Source: Cellulomonas sp. 73-92 (lineage in GTDB: Bacteria; Actinomycetota; Actinomycetes; Actinomycetales; Cellulomonadaceae). Taken from it: a DNA stretch of 64,000 nucleotides. The stretch is taken from NCBI RefSeq assembly GCF_001898175.1, contig NZ_MKTH01000020.1, positions 68,884 through 132,883 on the forward strand. Direction: 5' to 3'. The position numbers and the translations under genes were made by a program. Under the pieces are notes generated by a model that saw nothing but the letters and a program-made list of their open reading frames with translations, searched no databases and was not told where the DNA came from. Of the stretch, positions 26,088-35,755 are shown piece after piece (position 1 is the stretch's first letter; the number at the start of each line of letters is the position of its first letter).

Positions 26088-28023
26088 CCGCTCCCGCCGG
26101 CGCCGGCGTCCCCGCTGGCGCCGCCCGCTCGCCATCGGCGTCGGCGTCGCCGTCGTGCTCGTGGCCGGCGGCGGCGGCGTCGCGTGGGCGCTGTCCGGCC
26201 GCACCGGCGAGCGCTGGACGACCGCCACCGTCGCGATGGGCTCCGTCCAGCAGACCGTCTCGGGCACCGGCACGGTGGCGTCGGCGTCGCGGCGCGACGT
26301 GGCGTTCCCGGTGGCGGGCACGGTCGCCACCGTCAAGGTGGGGCTGGGCGACACGGTGACGGCGGGCGAGGTGCTCGCGAGCCTCGACCCGACGTCGTTG
26401 CAGAACGCGCTCGACCAGGAGAGCACCACGCTCCAGCAGGCGCAGCAGCAGCTGTCCGACGACCTGCAGTCGCAGACGGCGAGCACGACGAGCAGCGCGA
26501 GCACGACGAGCGCGTCGTCCACGTCGTCCACGTCGTCCGCCACGTCGTCCGCCACGTCGTCGGCCGCCAGGAGCTCCACGCAGGCCTCCTCGTCCACCGG
26601 TACCTCTCCGGTGGTGACCAAGGCAACCCAGGACGTCGCGACCGCGCAGCAGGCGCTGCTGGCGGCCTACGGCGCCGCCCACGCCGCGCTCGGCGCCAGC
26701 ACGCAGGCCCTGGCCGACGCGCAGGCCGCCTGCACCGGCGTCACCGGGCTGGACCCCGCGACGGTGACGGCCGACGGCAGCACGCCGTCGCCGTCGCCGT
26801 CGGACTCCGCCACCCCCACGCCGTCGCCGTCGGACTCCTCGACTTCCACGCCGTCGCCCTCGGACTCCTCGACCCCCACGCCGACGCCGACCTCGACCGG
26901 GTCGACGACGGTGGCGCAGGTCCAGGCGCTCATCGCCGCCTGCCAGGCCAAGCTGTCGTCCGCCTCCCAGGCGCAGGCCGACACGACGACGAAGCAGCAG
27001 GCCGTCAACGATGCCGCCACCGCGCTCGACCAGGCGGTCGCGGCGCTGCAGAAGGCGCTCGGCGGGTCCGGGACGAGCGGTGCGAGCGGCGCGGGTGCCG
27101 GGGCCACCGGGTCGACCGGCGCCGGGTCCACGGGCACCGGCTCCTCCGGAGCGGGGGGCACGCAGTCCACCGCGCCGGCGACGGGCTCGTCGTCGGCCGC
27201 GGCCACACAGAGCCGCTCGGGCTCGGCGTCGCTCGGCTCGTCGTCCGCCTCGCAGGGCAGGGTCGCGACCGCGGCCGACATCCTCTCCGACCAGGCGGCC
27301 ATCGACGCGGCGCAGTCGCAGGTGGCGATGGCCACGCAGGAGCTGACCCTCGTCAACCTCACCTCGCCCATCGCCGGCACCGTCGGCGCCGTCTCCCTCT
27401 CCGTGGGCCAGCACGTGCAGGCGTCGTCGACGTCGGCCGTCATCACGGTGCTCGGCACCGACGGCTACGTCGTCGACCTCACCGTCCCGCTGACGTCGCT
27501 GGAGAAGGTGAAGGTGGGGCAGACCGCGACCGCGCTCGTGCCCAGCACCTCCACCCAGCTCACCGGGAAGGTCAGCAGCATCGGCGTGCTCAACGTGTCG
27601 TCCACCTCGACGCCGGAGTACGACCTCGTCGTCGCCCTGGACGCGACGAAGGACCGGCTGTTCGACGGCTCGTCCGCGCAGGTCGCCATCGCGGTCGCCG
27701 CCACCGGGCAGGTCGTCACGGTGCCGACCTCCGCCGTGCACGTCTCCGGTCAGAGCGCGACCGTGCAGGTCCTCGCGAACGGCCAGGTCAGCGACGTCAC
27801 CGTGCAGCGCGGCGCCGTCGGCGCCCAGCTGACGGAGATCACGTCCGGCCTCACCGTCGGCCAGGTCGTGGTGCTGGCCGACCGGAACCAGCAGCTGCCG
27901 AGCAGCTCGACGAACCAGGGCTCGGGGCTGTCCGGCCTGACCAACCGGTCGACGACGCGCGTCGGGGTCGGCGGGAGCGGCGGCTTCGCGCCCGGAGGGG
28001 GGACGTTCCGCAACGGCGGCTGA
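26080..28023 (+). CDS. Membrane fusion/adaptor protein (MacA/HlyD-like), second copy with long hairpin
   Basis: A 647-residue adaptor with an N-terminal membrane helix, a lipoyl-like half (DVAFPVAGTVATVKVGLGDT), a long coiled-coil hairpin interrupted by low-complexity inserts, the second lipoyl half (LTSPIAGTVGAVSLSVGQHV) and a barrel domain. The inserts are serine/threonine/alanine runs and a PSPSDS repeat region (about residues 230-275). It is far longer than the first adaptor. ATG 26080 overlaps the lipoprotein stop. Two adaptors for one MacB-type transporter in a bacterium without an outer membrane is unusual; they may bind different wall-side partners. Confidence 0.82.
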   Translation: MPDRSRRRRRPRWRRPLAIGVGVAVVLVAGGGGVAWALSGRTGERWTTATVAMGSVQQTVSGTGTVASASRRDVAFPVAGTVATVKVGLGDTVTAGEVLASLDPTSLQNALDQESTTLQQAQQQLSDDLQSQTASTTSSASTTSASSTSSTSSATSSATSSAARSSTQASSSTGTSPVVTKATQDVATAQQALLAAYGAAHAALGASTQALADAQAACTGVTGLDPATVTADGSTPSPSPSDSATPTPSPSDSSTSTPSPSDSSTPTPTPTSTGSTTVAQVQALIAACQAKLSSASQAQADTTTKQQAVNDAATALDQAVAALQKALGGSGTSGASGAGAGATGSTGAGSTGTGSSGAGGTQSTAPATGSSSAAATQSRSGSASLGSSSASQGRVATAADILSDQAAIDAAQSQVAMATQELTLVNLTSPIAGTVGAVSLSVGQHVQASSTSAVITVLGTDGYVVDLTVPLTSLEKVKVGQTATALVPSTSTQLTGKVSSIGVLNVSSTSTPEYDLVVALDATKDRLFDGSSAQVAIAVAATGQVVTVPTSAVHVSGQSATVQVLANGQVSDVTVQRGAVGAQLTEITSGLTVGQVVVLADRNQQLPSSSTNQGSGLSGLTNRSTTRVGVGGSGGFAPGGGTFRNGG

Positions 28024-28052
28024 CGCTGACCGGTCAGGGACGGTGGCCCGTC

Positions 28053-28127
28053 GTCGAGCGCCGCACTCGCTTGCCGAGCGCCGTAGGAATTGCGGTGGCG
28101 CTCGGCGGACGACTGTGGCGCTCGGCG
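28053..28127. repeat. Convergent 20-bp-step repeat element, copy A
   Basis: Nine-base cores lie at strict steps: tcgagcgcc 28054, ccgagcgcc 28074, then the inverted form ggcgctcgg 28097 and 28117. The step is 20 bp inside each arm and 23 bp across the centre. The inner pair makes a perfect hairpin. A second copy with the same spacing lies at 53736-53827. It lies between two genes of the same direction and is not coding. Confidence 0.85.
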
Positions 28128-28223
28128 AACCATGTGGGGGGCGGCAGGTCGGGCGGCTCATGACCGCCGCCGGGGACGGGCAATAGGCTCACCCCGGCGC
28201 AGTCGCCTGGTCAGGAGGTCGCG

Positions 28224-29057
28224 ATGTCGGAGCAGGGTGCCCCCCGGGCGCGGGTGCTCGTCGTCGGCGGGGGCGTGATGGGCGGCACGCTCGTCACCGC
28301 GCTGCTGGCGGCGGGCTGGTCGGCGCGTGACGTGGAGGTCATCGAGACCGACCCGGGCCGTGCCGAGGTCCTGCGCCGCACGTACGGGGTGGTGACGAGC
28401 GCGTCGGCCGCCGCCGCGGCGCCGCGTGCGGACATCGTCCTCGTCGCGGTGAAGCCGGACGTCGTCGGCGACGTGCTCGCCCAGGTGGGTCCGGTCCTGC
28501 GCCACGGCGCACCGGTGATCAGCGTCGCCGCGGGCGTCCCGCTGGCGTTCTACGAGGAGCGGCTGCCGCTGGGCACGCCGGTGGTGCGCGTCATGCCCAA
28601 CACGCCCGCGGTCATCGGCAAGGGCGCCGCGGCGATCGCCGGCGGGACGGCGGCGACACCCGACCACCTCGCGCTGGCCGAGACGATCCTGGCGCCGACC
28701 GGGCTCGTCGTGCGCGTCGCGGAGAAGCACCTGGACGCGGTGACGGCGATCTCGGGCTCCGGCCCCGCGTACGCGTTCTACCTGGTCGACGCCATGGCCG
28801 AGGCCGGCGTGCTGCTCGGCCTGCCGCGCGACCTGGCGACGCGGCTCGCCGCGGCGACGGTGGAGGGCGCCGCGGCGCTCGTCACCAGCACGGGGGAGCA
28901 CCCGGTGGTGCTGCGGGAGCGGGTCTCGTCCCCGGGCGGGACGACGGTCGCGGCGGTGGCCGAGCTCGACGCGCACGGCGTGCGGGCGGGCGTGGTCGCG
29001 GCCGCGCGCGCCGCGGCCGCCCGGTCGGCCGAGCTGGGCCGCCCCACGAAGCACTGA
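28224..29057 (+). CDS. proC: Pyrroline-5-carboxylate reductase
   Basis: It makes L-proline from pyrroline-5-carboxylate with NAD(P)H. The 277-residue protein has an N-terminal Rossmann motif (VVGGGVMGG), the conserved RVMPNTPA stretch and the family signature in the C-terminal half (ISGSGPAYAFYLVDAMAEAG, later SSPGGTT). ATG 28224 follows caggaggtcgcg. Its stop overlaps the start of a LacI regulator gene by one base, so both are probably transcribed together although their functions seem unrelated. Confidence 0.96.
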   Translation: MSEQGAPRARVLVVGGGVMGGTLVTALLAAGWSARDVEVIETDPGRAEVLRRTYGVVTSASAAAAAPRADIVLVAVKPDVVGDVLAQVGPVLRHGAPVISVAAGVPLAFYEERLPLGTPVVRVMPNTPAVIGKGAAAIAGGTAATPDHLALAETILAPTGLVVRVAEKHLDAVTAISGSGPAYAFYLVDAMAEAGVLLGLPRDLATRLAAATVEGAAALVTSTGEHPVVLRERVSSPGGTTVAAVAELDAHGVRAGVVAAARAAAARSAELGRPTKH

Positions 29058-30076
29058 TGAGCGGCGACCAGGCCTCGCGCCCGCCCGCGATGAGCGACGT
29101 GGCGGCGCTCGCGGGCGTGTCCCACCAGACGGTGTCGCGCGTGCTCAACGACCACCCGAGCGTGCTGCCCGCCACCCGGCAGCGCGTCCTCGACGCCATC
29201 GCCACGCTCGGCTACCGGCGCAACCTCGCGGCGCGCGCGCTGGTGACCCGGCGCACCGGCACCATCGGCGTGCTCGCCTCCGGCTCGGCGCTGTTCGGCC
29301 CGACGAGCACCCTCATCGCGATCGAGCGCGCGGCGCGCGACGCCGGCCTGTTCGTCTCGGTCGCGACCCTCCCGCAGTGGCGCGCCGGCGAGGTCGCCGG
29401 CGTGCTCGAGCACTTCATGACCGAGGGCGTCGACGGCGTCGTCGTCATCGCGGCGCACGACGAGGCCGTCGAGGCGGTCCAGGCGTTCGGCACCCCGGTT
29501 CCCGTGGTCATGGTGGGACCGGTCGGCCTGCCGGCGCCGCTGCGCTCGGTGGCCGTCGACCAGTACACCGGCGCCCGGCTGGCGGTGCGGCACCTGCTCG
29601 ACCTCGGCCACCGGGACGTGACGCACCTGGCCGGACCGCTGGACTGGTTCGACGCGCGCCGGCGCATCGAGGGCTGGCACGACGAGCTGACGGCGGCCGG
29701 CGTCCTCGCCGGCGAGCCGATCCCCGGCGACTGGAGCGCCGACCGCGGCTATGCCGTCGGCCGCGAGCTGGTGGCGGGCGGCCTGCCGACGGCGGTGTTC
29801 GCCGCGAACGACCAGCTGGCCCTCGGGCTGCTGCGGGCGTTCGCCGAGGCCGGCGTGCGGGTGCCGGGCGACGTCTCCGTGGTCGGGTTCGACGACGTCG
29901 ACGGGTCCGCCCAGTTCTTCCCGCCGCTGACGACGGTGCGCCAGGAGTTCACGGCCCTCGGCGAGCGCTGCATGGAGGTGCTGCTGGCCGCCATCGCGGG
30001 CGAGGAGGGCGCGTCGGCCGGGTTGATCGCCACGAGCGTCGTCGTCCGCGCGAGCAGCGGACCGCCGCGCGCCTGA
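29057..30076 (+). CDS. LacI-family repressor, probable regulator of the arabinose genes
   Basis: A 339-residue LacI-type protein with the helix-turn-helix MSDVAALAGVSHQTVSRVLN and the usual sugar-sensing domain (VVGFDDVDGSAQFFPPLTTV near the end). It starts inside the proC stop codon. It lies just before araB, whose promoter carries a LacI-type palindrome at 30128-30143, so regulation of araBDA by L-arabinose or a related metabolite is the likely role. That link is inferred from position. Confidence 0.9.
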   Translation: MSGDQASRPPAMSDVAALAGVSHQTVSRVLNDHPSVLPATRQRVLDAIATLGYRRNLAARALVTRRTGTIGVLASGSALFGPTSTLIAIERAARDAGLFVSVATLPQWRAGEVAGVLEHFMTEGVDGVVVIAAHDEAVEAVQAFGTPVPVVMVGPVGLPAPLRSVAVDQYTGARLAVRHLLDLGHRDVTHLAGPLDWFDARRRIEGWHDELTAAGVLAGEPIPGDWSADRGYAVGRELVAGGLPTAVFAANDQLALGLLRAFAEAGVRVPGDVSVVGFDDVDGSAQFFPPLTTVRQEFTALGERCMEVLLAAIAGEEGASAGLIATSVVVRASSGPPRA

Positions 30077-30114
30077 GGCCGCGCCGCGCCGCCACCGGCG
30101 TGGGCCGGAGGTCA

Positions 30115-30143
30115 TGGACGGCATCCCATGTGATCGCTAACAT
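30115..30143 (+). promoter_or_regulatory. araB promoter with overlapping LacI-type operator
   Basis: TGGACG (30115-30120) and TAACAT (30138-30143) are 17 bp apart and form a -35/-10 pair. The imperfect palindrome atgtgatcgctaacat (30128-30143, 12 of 16 positions symmetric, central CG) overlaps the spacer and the -10 box. It fits the TGTnAnCGnTnACA shape of many LacI-family operators, so bound repressor would block RNA polymerase. Confidence 0.75.
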
Positions 30144-30210
30144 CGGGGGAGCGCCCACCACGGGCGCGGGGCGCCCGGCGGTGCCCGAGCAGAGCGTGAA
30201 GGAGCGACCG

Positions 30211-31782
30211 ATGACGGTCGAGGCCGGCGGGCCGGTGGCCCGCACGTCGCTGGGCATCGAGCTCGGTTCGACGCGGATCAAGGCGTGCCTGGTCGGGCCC
30301 GACCACGAGGTCGTCGCCACCGGGAGCCACGACTGGGAGAACCGCCTGGTCGACGGCGTGTGGACGTACTCGCTGGACGCGGTGTGGACCGGCCTGCGCG
30401 GCGCCGTCGCCGCGGTGCTGGCCGACTGCGAGCGCCGCGGCGTCGACCCGGCGGGGATCGGCGCCCTCGGCGTCTCGGCGATGATGCACGGCTACCTGGC
30501 CTTCGACGCCGCCGGCGAGCTGCTGGTGCCCTTCCGGACGTGGCGCAACACGTCGACCGGCCGCGCCGCGGCCGAGCTGAGCGAGCGCTTCGGCTTCAAC
30601 GTGCCGCTGCGCTGGTCGATCGCGCACTACCGCCAGGCCATCCTGGACGGCGAGCCGCACGTGCCGGCCGTGGCGTTCCTGACGACGCTGGCCGGCTACG
30701 TCCACTGGCGGCTGACCGGCCGCACCGTGCTCGGCGTCGGCGACGCCTCGGGGATGTTCCCGATCGACCCGGCGACCGGCACCTACGACGCGGGCATGCT
30801 GGCGACGTTCGACGCCCTGTCCGGGCGGCCGACGCCGCTCGTCGACCTGCTGCCGCAGGTGCTGGGCGCGGGCGTGCCGGCGGGCGTGCTGACCGACGAG
30901 GGTGCCGCGCTCCTCGACCCGACCGGCGCGCTGCGAGCCGGTGTGCCGCTGTGCCCGCCCGAGGGCGACGCCGGCACCGGCATGGTGGCCACGAACTCGG
31001 TGGCGCCGCGCACCGGCAACGTGTCGGCCGGCACCTCGATCTTCGCGATGGTCGTCCTCGAGCGGCCGCTGGCCAGCCTGCACCACGAGATCGACGTCGT
31101 GACGACGCCCGCCGGCGACCCGGTGGCGATGGTGCACTGCAACAACGGCGCGAGCGAGGTCGACGCCTGGGCGGGCCTGTTCGGCGAGTTCGCGCGGGCG
31201 CTCGGTCACGACGCGGCGCCCGACGAGGTGTTCGGCGCCCTGTTCCGGGCGGCCCTGGACGGCGAGCCCGACGGCGGCGGCCTGCTGGCGTACAACTACC
31301 TGGCCGGCGAGCCCATCACCGGGCTCGAGGCGGGCCGCCCGCTGGTGGTCCGGACGCCCGGCAGCACGCCCAGCCTGGCCAACTTCATGCGGGCGCAGCT
31401 GTACGGCATGTTCGGCACGCTGAGCCTGGGCATGGAGGTGCTCGCCCGCGAGGGCGTGGCGCTGGACGCGATGTTCGCCCACGGCGGGGTCTTCCGGACC
31501 GCGGGCGTCGCCCAGCGCTTCCTCGCGGCGGCGATCGGCGCGCCCGTGGCGGTCGGCGCGACGGCCGGCGAGGGCGGCGCGTGGGGCATGGCGGTCCTGG
31601 CCGCCTACCTGCACGCGCACGACGAGCTGCCGCTGGGGGAGTACCTGGCGGCGCGCGTCTTCGCCGGGGCGCCGACCACCGTGGTCGAGCCCGATCCGGC
31701 CGACGTGGCCGGCTACGCCGCGTTCCTCGACCGCTACCGCGCCGGCATGGCCGTCGAGCGCGCCGCGACCGAGGCCGTCTGA
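30211..31782 (+). CDS. araB: FGGY-family sugar kinase, probable L-ribulokinase
   Basis: A 523-residue ATP-dependent kinase of the FGGY family. The N-terminal phosphate-1 motif reads GIELGSTRIKACLVG and a later conserved glycine-rich stretch includes NVSAGTSIFAMVV. The sequence alone could also be called xylulokinase-like; the adjoining araD and araA genes point to L-ribulose as substrate, giving L-ribulose 5-phosphate. ATG 30211 follows gtgaaggagcgaccg. The leader between promoter and start is about 60 bases. Confidence 0.85.
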   Translation: MTVEAGGPVARTSLGIELGSTRIKACLVGPDHEVVATGSHDWENRLVDGVWTYSLDAVWTGLRGAVAAVLADCERRGVDPAGIGALGVSAMMHGYLAFDAAGELLVPFRTWRNTSTGRAAAELSERFGFNVPLRWSIAHYRQAILDGEPHVPAVAFLTTLAGYVHWRLTGRTVLGVGDASGMFPIDPATGTYDAGMLATFDALSGRPTPLVDLLPQVLGAGVPAGVLTDEGAALLDPTGALRAGVPLCPPEGDAGTGMVATNSVAPRTGNVSAGTSIFAMVVLERPLASLHHEIDVVTTPAGDPVAMVHCNNGASEVDAWAGLFGEFARALGHDAAPDEVFGALFRAALDGEPDGGGLLAYNYLAGEPITGLEAGRPLVVRTPGSTPSLANFMRAQLYGMFGTLSLGMEVLAREGVALDAMFAHGGVFRTAGVAQRFLAAAIGAPVAVGATAGEGGAWGMAVLAAYLHAHDELPLGEYLAARVFAGAPTTVVEPDPADVAGYAAFLDRYRAGMAVERAATEAV

Positions 31783-31843
31783 CCCACCGCACGACCCGAT
31801 CCGACCCGCACCACCCGACCGCACCGCCCTGGGGGCCCACCCG

Positions 31844-32596
31844 ATGACGCTGTCCCGCTACGCCGACGAGGTCCGCACCGAGGTCGCGCTCGCGCGCGAC
31901 GTCGTGGCGCGCCTGCACGCCGAGCTCCCTCGCTGGGGGCTCGTCGTCTGGACCGCCGGCAACGTCTCGCAGCGCGTGCGGGTCCCCGCCGCGCTCGGCG
32001 GTGCCGACGACGGCAGCGCCGACCTCCTCGTCATCAAGCCGTCCGGTGTGACGTACGACGAGCTGAGCCCCGAGTCGATGGTCGTGTGCGACCTCGACGC
32101 GCGGCTCGTCGACGGCGACCGGTCGCCCTCGTCGGACACCGCGGCGCACGCGTACGTGTACCGGCACATGCCGGCCGTCGGCGGCGTGGTGCACACGCAC
32201 TCGACCTATGCCACGGCGTGGGCCGCCCGGGGCGAGCCGGTGCCGTGCGTCCTGACGATGATGGCCGACGAGTTCGGCGGCCCCGTCCCGATCGGGCCGT
32301 TCGCCCTCATCGGGGACGACTCCATCGGCCGCGGCATCGTCGAGACGCTCGCCGGCGGCCGCAGCCGAGCGGTCCTCATGCGCAACCACGGCCCGTTCAC
32401 CATCGGCCGCGACGCCCAGGACGCCGTCAAGGCGGCCGTCATGGTCGAGGAGGTCGCCCGGACCGTCCACATCAGCCGGCAGCTGGGCGAGCCGACCCCG
32501 ATCGACCCGTCGCAGGTCGACGCCCTGTACGAGCGCTACCAGTACGTCTACGGCCAGGGCGGCGCCTCGCGCACCCCCCTGACCGAGGCGATCTGA
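31844..32596 (+). CDS. araD: L-ribulose-5-phosphate 4-epimerase
   Basis: A 250-residue class II aldolase/epimerase that turns L-ribulose 5-phosphate into D-xylulose 5-phosphate, linking arabinose to the pentose phosphate pathway. The zinc-binding [10 protein letters not shown] motif, the N-terminal GNVSQRV phosphate-binding stretch and the [11 protein letters not shown] segment are all present. It lies between araB and araA in one operon. Confidence 0.94.
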   Translation: MTLSRYADEVRTEVALARDVVARLHAELPRWGLVVWTAGNVSQRVRVPAALGGADDGSADLLVIKPSGVTYDELSPESMVVCDLDARLVDGDRSPSSDTAAHAYVYRHMPAVGGVVHTHSTYATAWAARGEPVPCVLTMMADEFGGPVPIGPFALIGDDSIGRGIVETLAGGRSRAVLMRNHGPFTIGRDAQDAVKAAVMVEEVARTVHISRQLGEPTPIDPSQVDALYERYQYVYGQGGASRTPLTEAI

Positions 32597-32628
32597 CCCA
32601 CCAACCGCACCCAAGGAGCAGCACCACG

Positions 32629-34134
32629 ATGAGCAAGCCGTACGCCGACCGCGAGGTCTGGTTCCTCACCGGCAGCCAGGACCTCTACGGCGAGGAGACC
32701 CTGCGCCAGGTCGCCGAGCAGTCGCAGGAGGTCGCGCGCCTGCTCGACGCCTCCGACGCGGTCCCGGCGCACGTCGTCTGGAAGCCCGTCCTCAAGGACT
32801 CCGCGTCCATCCGCCGCGCGATGCTCGAGGCCAACGGCCGCGACGACGTGCTCGGCGTCATCACGTGGATGCACACGTTCAGCCCCGCGAAGATGTGGAT
32901 CGCCGGCCTGGACGCCCTGGCCAAGCCGCTGCTGCACCTGCACACGCAGGCGAACGTCGAGCTGCCGTGGGACACCATCGACTTCGACTTCATGAACCTC
33001 AACCAGGCGGCGCACGGCGACCGTGAGTACGCGTACTCCCTCACGCGCCTGGGCGTCTCCCGGGCCACGGTCGTCGGCCACGCGTCCAACCCGGCGGTCG
33101 CCGCCCGGGTCGGCGCGTGGGTGCGTGCCGCGGCCGGCTGGGCCGCGACGCACGAGCTGAGGCTCGTCCGGTTCGGCGACAACATGCGCAACGTCGCGGT
33201 CACCGAGGGCGACAAGACCGAGGCGGAGCACGTCTTCGGCGTCAGCGTCAACACGTGGGGCGTCAACGACCTGGTCGCAGCGATCGCGGCGGTGTCCGAC
33301 GAGGACGTCGACGCGCTCGTCGCCGAGTACGAGGCGGCGTACGACGTGGTGCCCGAGCTGCGCAAGGGCGCCGCCCGGCACGACTCGCTGCGCTACGCCG
33401 CCCGGCAGGAGATCGCGCTGCGCGGGTTCCTCGCCGAGCGGGGTGCCACCGCGTTCACGACGAACTTCGAGGACCTCGGTGAGCTGGAGCAGCTGCCGGG
33501 CCTGGCGGTGCAGCGGCTCATGGCCGACGGCTTCGGCTTCGGCGCCGAGGGCGACTGGAAGACCGCGGTGCTGGTCCGCGCCGCCAAGGTGATGGGGGCC
33601 GGCCTGCCTGGCGGCGCCTCCCTCATGGAGGACTACACCTACGACCTGACGCCGGGCGCCGAGGTGATCCTCGGCGCGCACATGCTCGAGATCTGCCCCT
33701 CGCTGACCACCTCGCGCCCGCGCGTGGAGATCCACCCGCTGGGCATCGGCGGCAAGGACGACCCGGTGCGGATGGTCTTCGACGCCGACCCCGGCGTCGG
33801 CGTCGTCGTCTCGCTGGCCGACATGCGCGACCGCTTCCGCCTGACCGCCAACGTCGTCGACCTCGTCGAGCACCCCGACCTGCCGCACCTGCCCGTGGCC
33901 CGCGCCGTGTGGAAGCCGCGCCCGGACTTCACGACGAGCGCGGAGGCGTGGCTGACCGCGGGCGCCGCCCACCACACCGTGATGACCACCAACGTGCCGG
34001 TCGACACGTGGGAGATGTTCGCCGACATGGCCCGCACCGAGCTGCTCGTCATCGACGAGACCACCACCCGCCGCGGGTTCAAGGACCAGGTCCGCGCCAA
34101 CCAGGCCTACTTCCGGCTCGCCCGCGGCCTGTAG
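32629..34134 (+). CDS. araA: L-arabinose isomerase
   Basis: A 501-residue enzyme converting L-arabinose to L-ribulose, the first step of the pathway. The N-terminus [17 protein letters not shown] and internal [11 protein letters not shown] are diagnostic. Manganese-binding glutamates and histidines lie in the conserved central and C-terminal blocks. ATG 32629 follows caaggagcagcacc. Its end meets the convergent ABC permease gene with one base between them, so no separate terminator fits. Confidence 0.97.
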   Translation: MSKPYADREVWFLTGSQDLYGEETLRQVAEQSQEVARLLDASDAVPAHVVWKPVLKDSASIRRAMLEANGRDDVLGVITWMHTFSPAKMWIAGLDALAKPLLHLHTQANVELPWDTIDFDFMNLNQAAHGDREYAYSLTRLGVSRATVVGHASNPAVAARVGAWVRAAAGWAATHELRLVRFGDNMRNVAVTEGDKTEAEHVFGVSVNTWGVNDLVAAIAAVSDEDVDALVAEYEAAYDVVPELRKGAARHDSLRYAARQEIALRGFLAERGATAFTTNFEDLGELEQLPGLAVQRLMADGFGFGAEGDWKTAVLVRAAKVMGAGLPGGASLMEDYTYDLTPGAEVILGAHMLEICPSLTTSRPRVEIHPLGIGGKDDPVRMVFDADPGVGVVVSLADMRDRFRLTANVVDLVEHPDLPHLPVARAVWKPRPDFTTSAEAWLTAGAAHHTVMTTNVPVDTWEMFADMARTELLVIDETTTRRGFKDQVRANQAYFRLARGL

Positions 34135-34135
34135 C

Positions 34136-35755
34136 TCACCCCGGGATCGCCAGGTCACGCCGCCGGAAGGCGGCGAACCCGAGGGCGCCGAGTGCGAGCG
34201 CCGCCGCGCCCAGCCACAGCAAGGGCGCGGCGGCGAACGGCTCGGCCGGCACGGCCGGCACGTGCGTGAACGGGGACACGTCGAGCAGCCACTGCGGCAG
34301 CTCGAGGATCTCGCCCAGCTGGCCCATGACCAGGGCGGCGGCGAGGGCGAACCACGCCACCGGGCTGGTCCACCGGGGCAGCAGGCCGAACACGGCGACG
34401 ACGAGGCCGGCCAGCGCGAGCGCGGCGGGCACCTGGACCGCGGCGGCACCGAGGATCCCGGACGCGCCGGACCAGTCGTCGGTCAGGGCGCCGTACGCCA
34501 GGCCGCCGACGAGGCCAGACGAGCCGAGCACCAGCGCCGTCCCGGCCCCGACGACGAGGACGTGGCTGGTGAGCCAGCACGCGCGCCCGACGGCGGTGGC
34601 CAGCACGGGTTCCAGCCGGCCCTCCTGCTCCTCGGCCCGCATCCGCAGCAGCGCCTGCACGGTGTACCCGGTGCCCGCCACCCCGAGGAAGGCCATGAGG
34701 AACGCCTGGTAGAGGTCGAGCGGCGCCGCGCCCGGCGCGATGGTCTCGAGCATCGCCCGCATCGCGTCGTTCCCGGCGACGTAGTCCGCGAAGGTGCGGC
34801 CCACCGAGCCGAAGGCCGCGCCCATCGTCGCCATCGCGGCCACCCAGACGAGCAGGACGCCGCGCTGCAGCCGCCACGTCATGCCGGTCGTCGACAGCAG
34901 GCCGGCGGGCGCCCGCGCCGGTCCGTGCGGGGCTCCCACCATGCCGGTGCCGAGGTCGCGTCGCCCGCGCAGCGCCGCCGCCACCAGGACGAGGAGCAGC
35001 GTCGTGCCGGCGAAGAGCCCGGCGATCCACCACCGGTCCAGGAAGTACGGGCGCACCTGCTGCCCCCAGCCGAGCGGCGACAGCCAGGAGGGCCAGGCGC
35101 TGACGACGGACAGGCCGCCGGGCGCGACGTGCCCGGTGAGGTCGCCGATCGCCCGCAGCACGAAGGCCGCCCCGAGCGCGCCGGCGGCCGCACCGTTCGC
35201 GCCGCGCGACGTGCCGAACACCTGCGACGCGACCGCGGCGATGCCGGCGAACACCCACCCGGCGCCCGCGACGGCCATCCCGCCGGCCCACGCCCCGGTC
35301 CACCCGACCCCGGTCGCGCCGACCGCCAGGGCCACGCCGACGCCGACGGCGACGCACGCGGTCAGCGCCACCACGACCGCGGCGGCGAGCGGTGCGCGCC
35401 GGCCGACGACGGCGGAGCCGACGAGCTCGGCTCGGCCGGTCTCCTCGTCCCGCCGGGAGTGCCGCACGACCGCCTGGGCCGCCATGAGCGCGGTGAGGAT
35501 GCCGAGGATCTTGTAGCCGTCGTTCATCGACATCGCCCCGACGGACGGCCCGGACGCCGGCCCGTCGAACACGCGGGACAGGGGGTTGGACGCCACGAGG
35601 GCCGCCGCCGCGATGCGGTCGGCCTCGGTCTGCGTCAGCGAGACGTAGCTCTGCACGGTGCCCCAGGCGAGCCCGGCGATGGCCACGACCCACACCACCA
35701 GGACGATGCGGTCGCGCCGCAGCGCCAGCCGGACCAGCCGCCAGGTCGCGGTCAT
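34136..35755 (-). CDS. ABC-2 type exporter, large permease subunit
   Basis: A 539-residue membrane protein with about twelve hydrophobic segments in two halves of similar layout, so it looks like a fused pair of ABC-2 permeases. The start overlaps the ATPase gene stop (ATGA). Relatives export antibiotics or other small toxic compounds in actinobacteria. The substrate is unknown. Confidence 0.85.
   Translation of the reverse strand: MTATWRLVRLALRRDRIVLVVWVVAIAGLAWGTVQSYVSLTQTEADRIAAAALVASNPLSRVFDGPASGPSVGAMSMNDGYKILGILTALMAAQAVVRHSRRDEETGRAELVGSAVVGRRAPLAAAVVVALTACVAVGVGVALAVGATGVGWTGAWAGGMAVAGAGWVFAGIAAVASQVFGTSRGANGAAAGALGAAFVLRAIGDLTGHVAPGGLSVVSAWPSWLSPLGWGQQVRPYFLDRWWIAGLFAGTTLLLVLVAAALRGRRDLGTGMVGAPHGPARAPAGLLSTTGMTWRLQRGVLLVWVAAMATMGAAFGSVGRTFADYVAGNDAMRAMLETIAPGAAPLDLYQAFLMAFLGVAGTGYTVQALLRMRAEEQEGRLEPVLATAVGRACWLTSHVLVVGAGTALVLGSSGLVGGLAYGALTDDWSGASGILGAAAVQVPAALALAGLVVAVFGLLPRWTSPVAWFALAAALVMGQLGEILELPQWLLDVSPFTHVPAVPAEPFAAAPLLWLGAAALALGALGFAAFRRRDLAIPG

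Noticed and set aside
26760..26910. Frameshift or assembly error in the second adaptor because of the PSPSDS repeats
   Set aside because: The frame stays open and the second lipoyl half and barrel follow normally, so it is an in-frame linker expansion.
28053..28127. The 20-bp-step element as a CRISPR remnant
   Set aside because: Cores are only nine bases, half of them are inverted, and intervals are too short for spacers.
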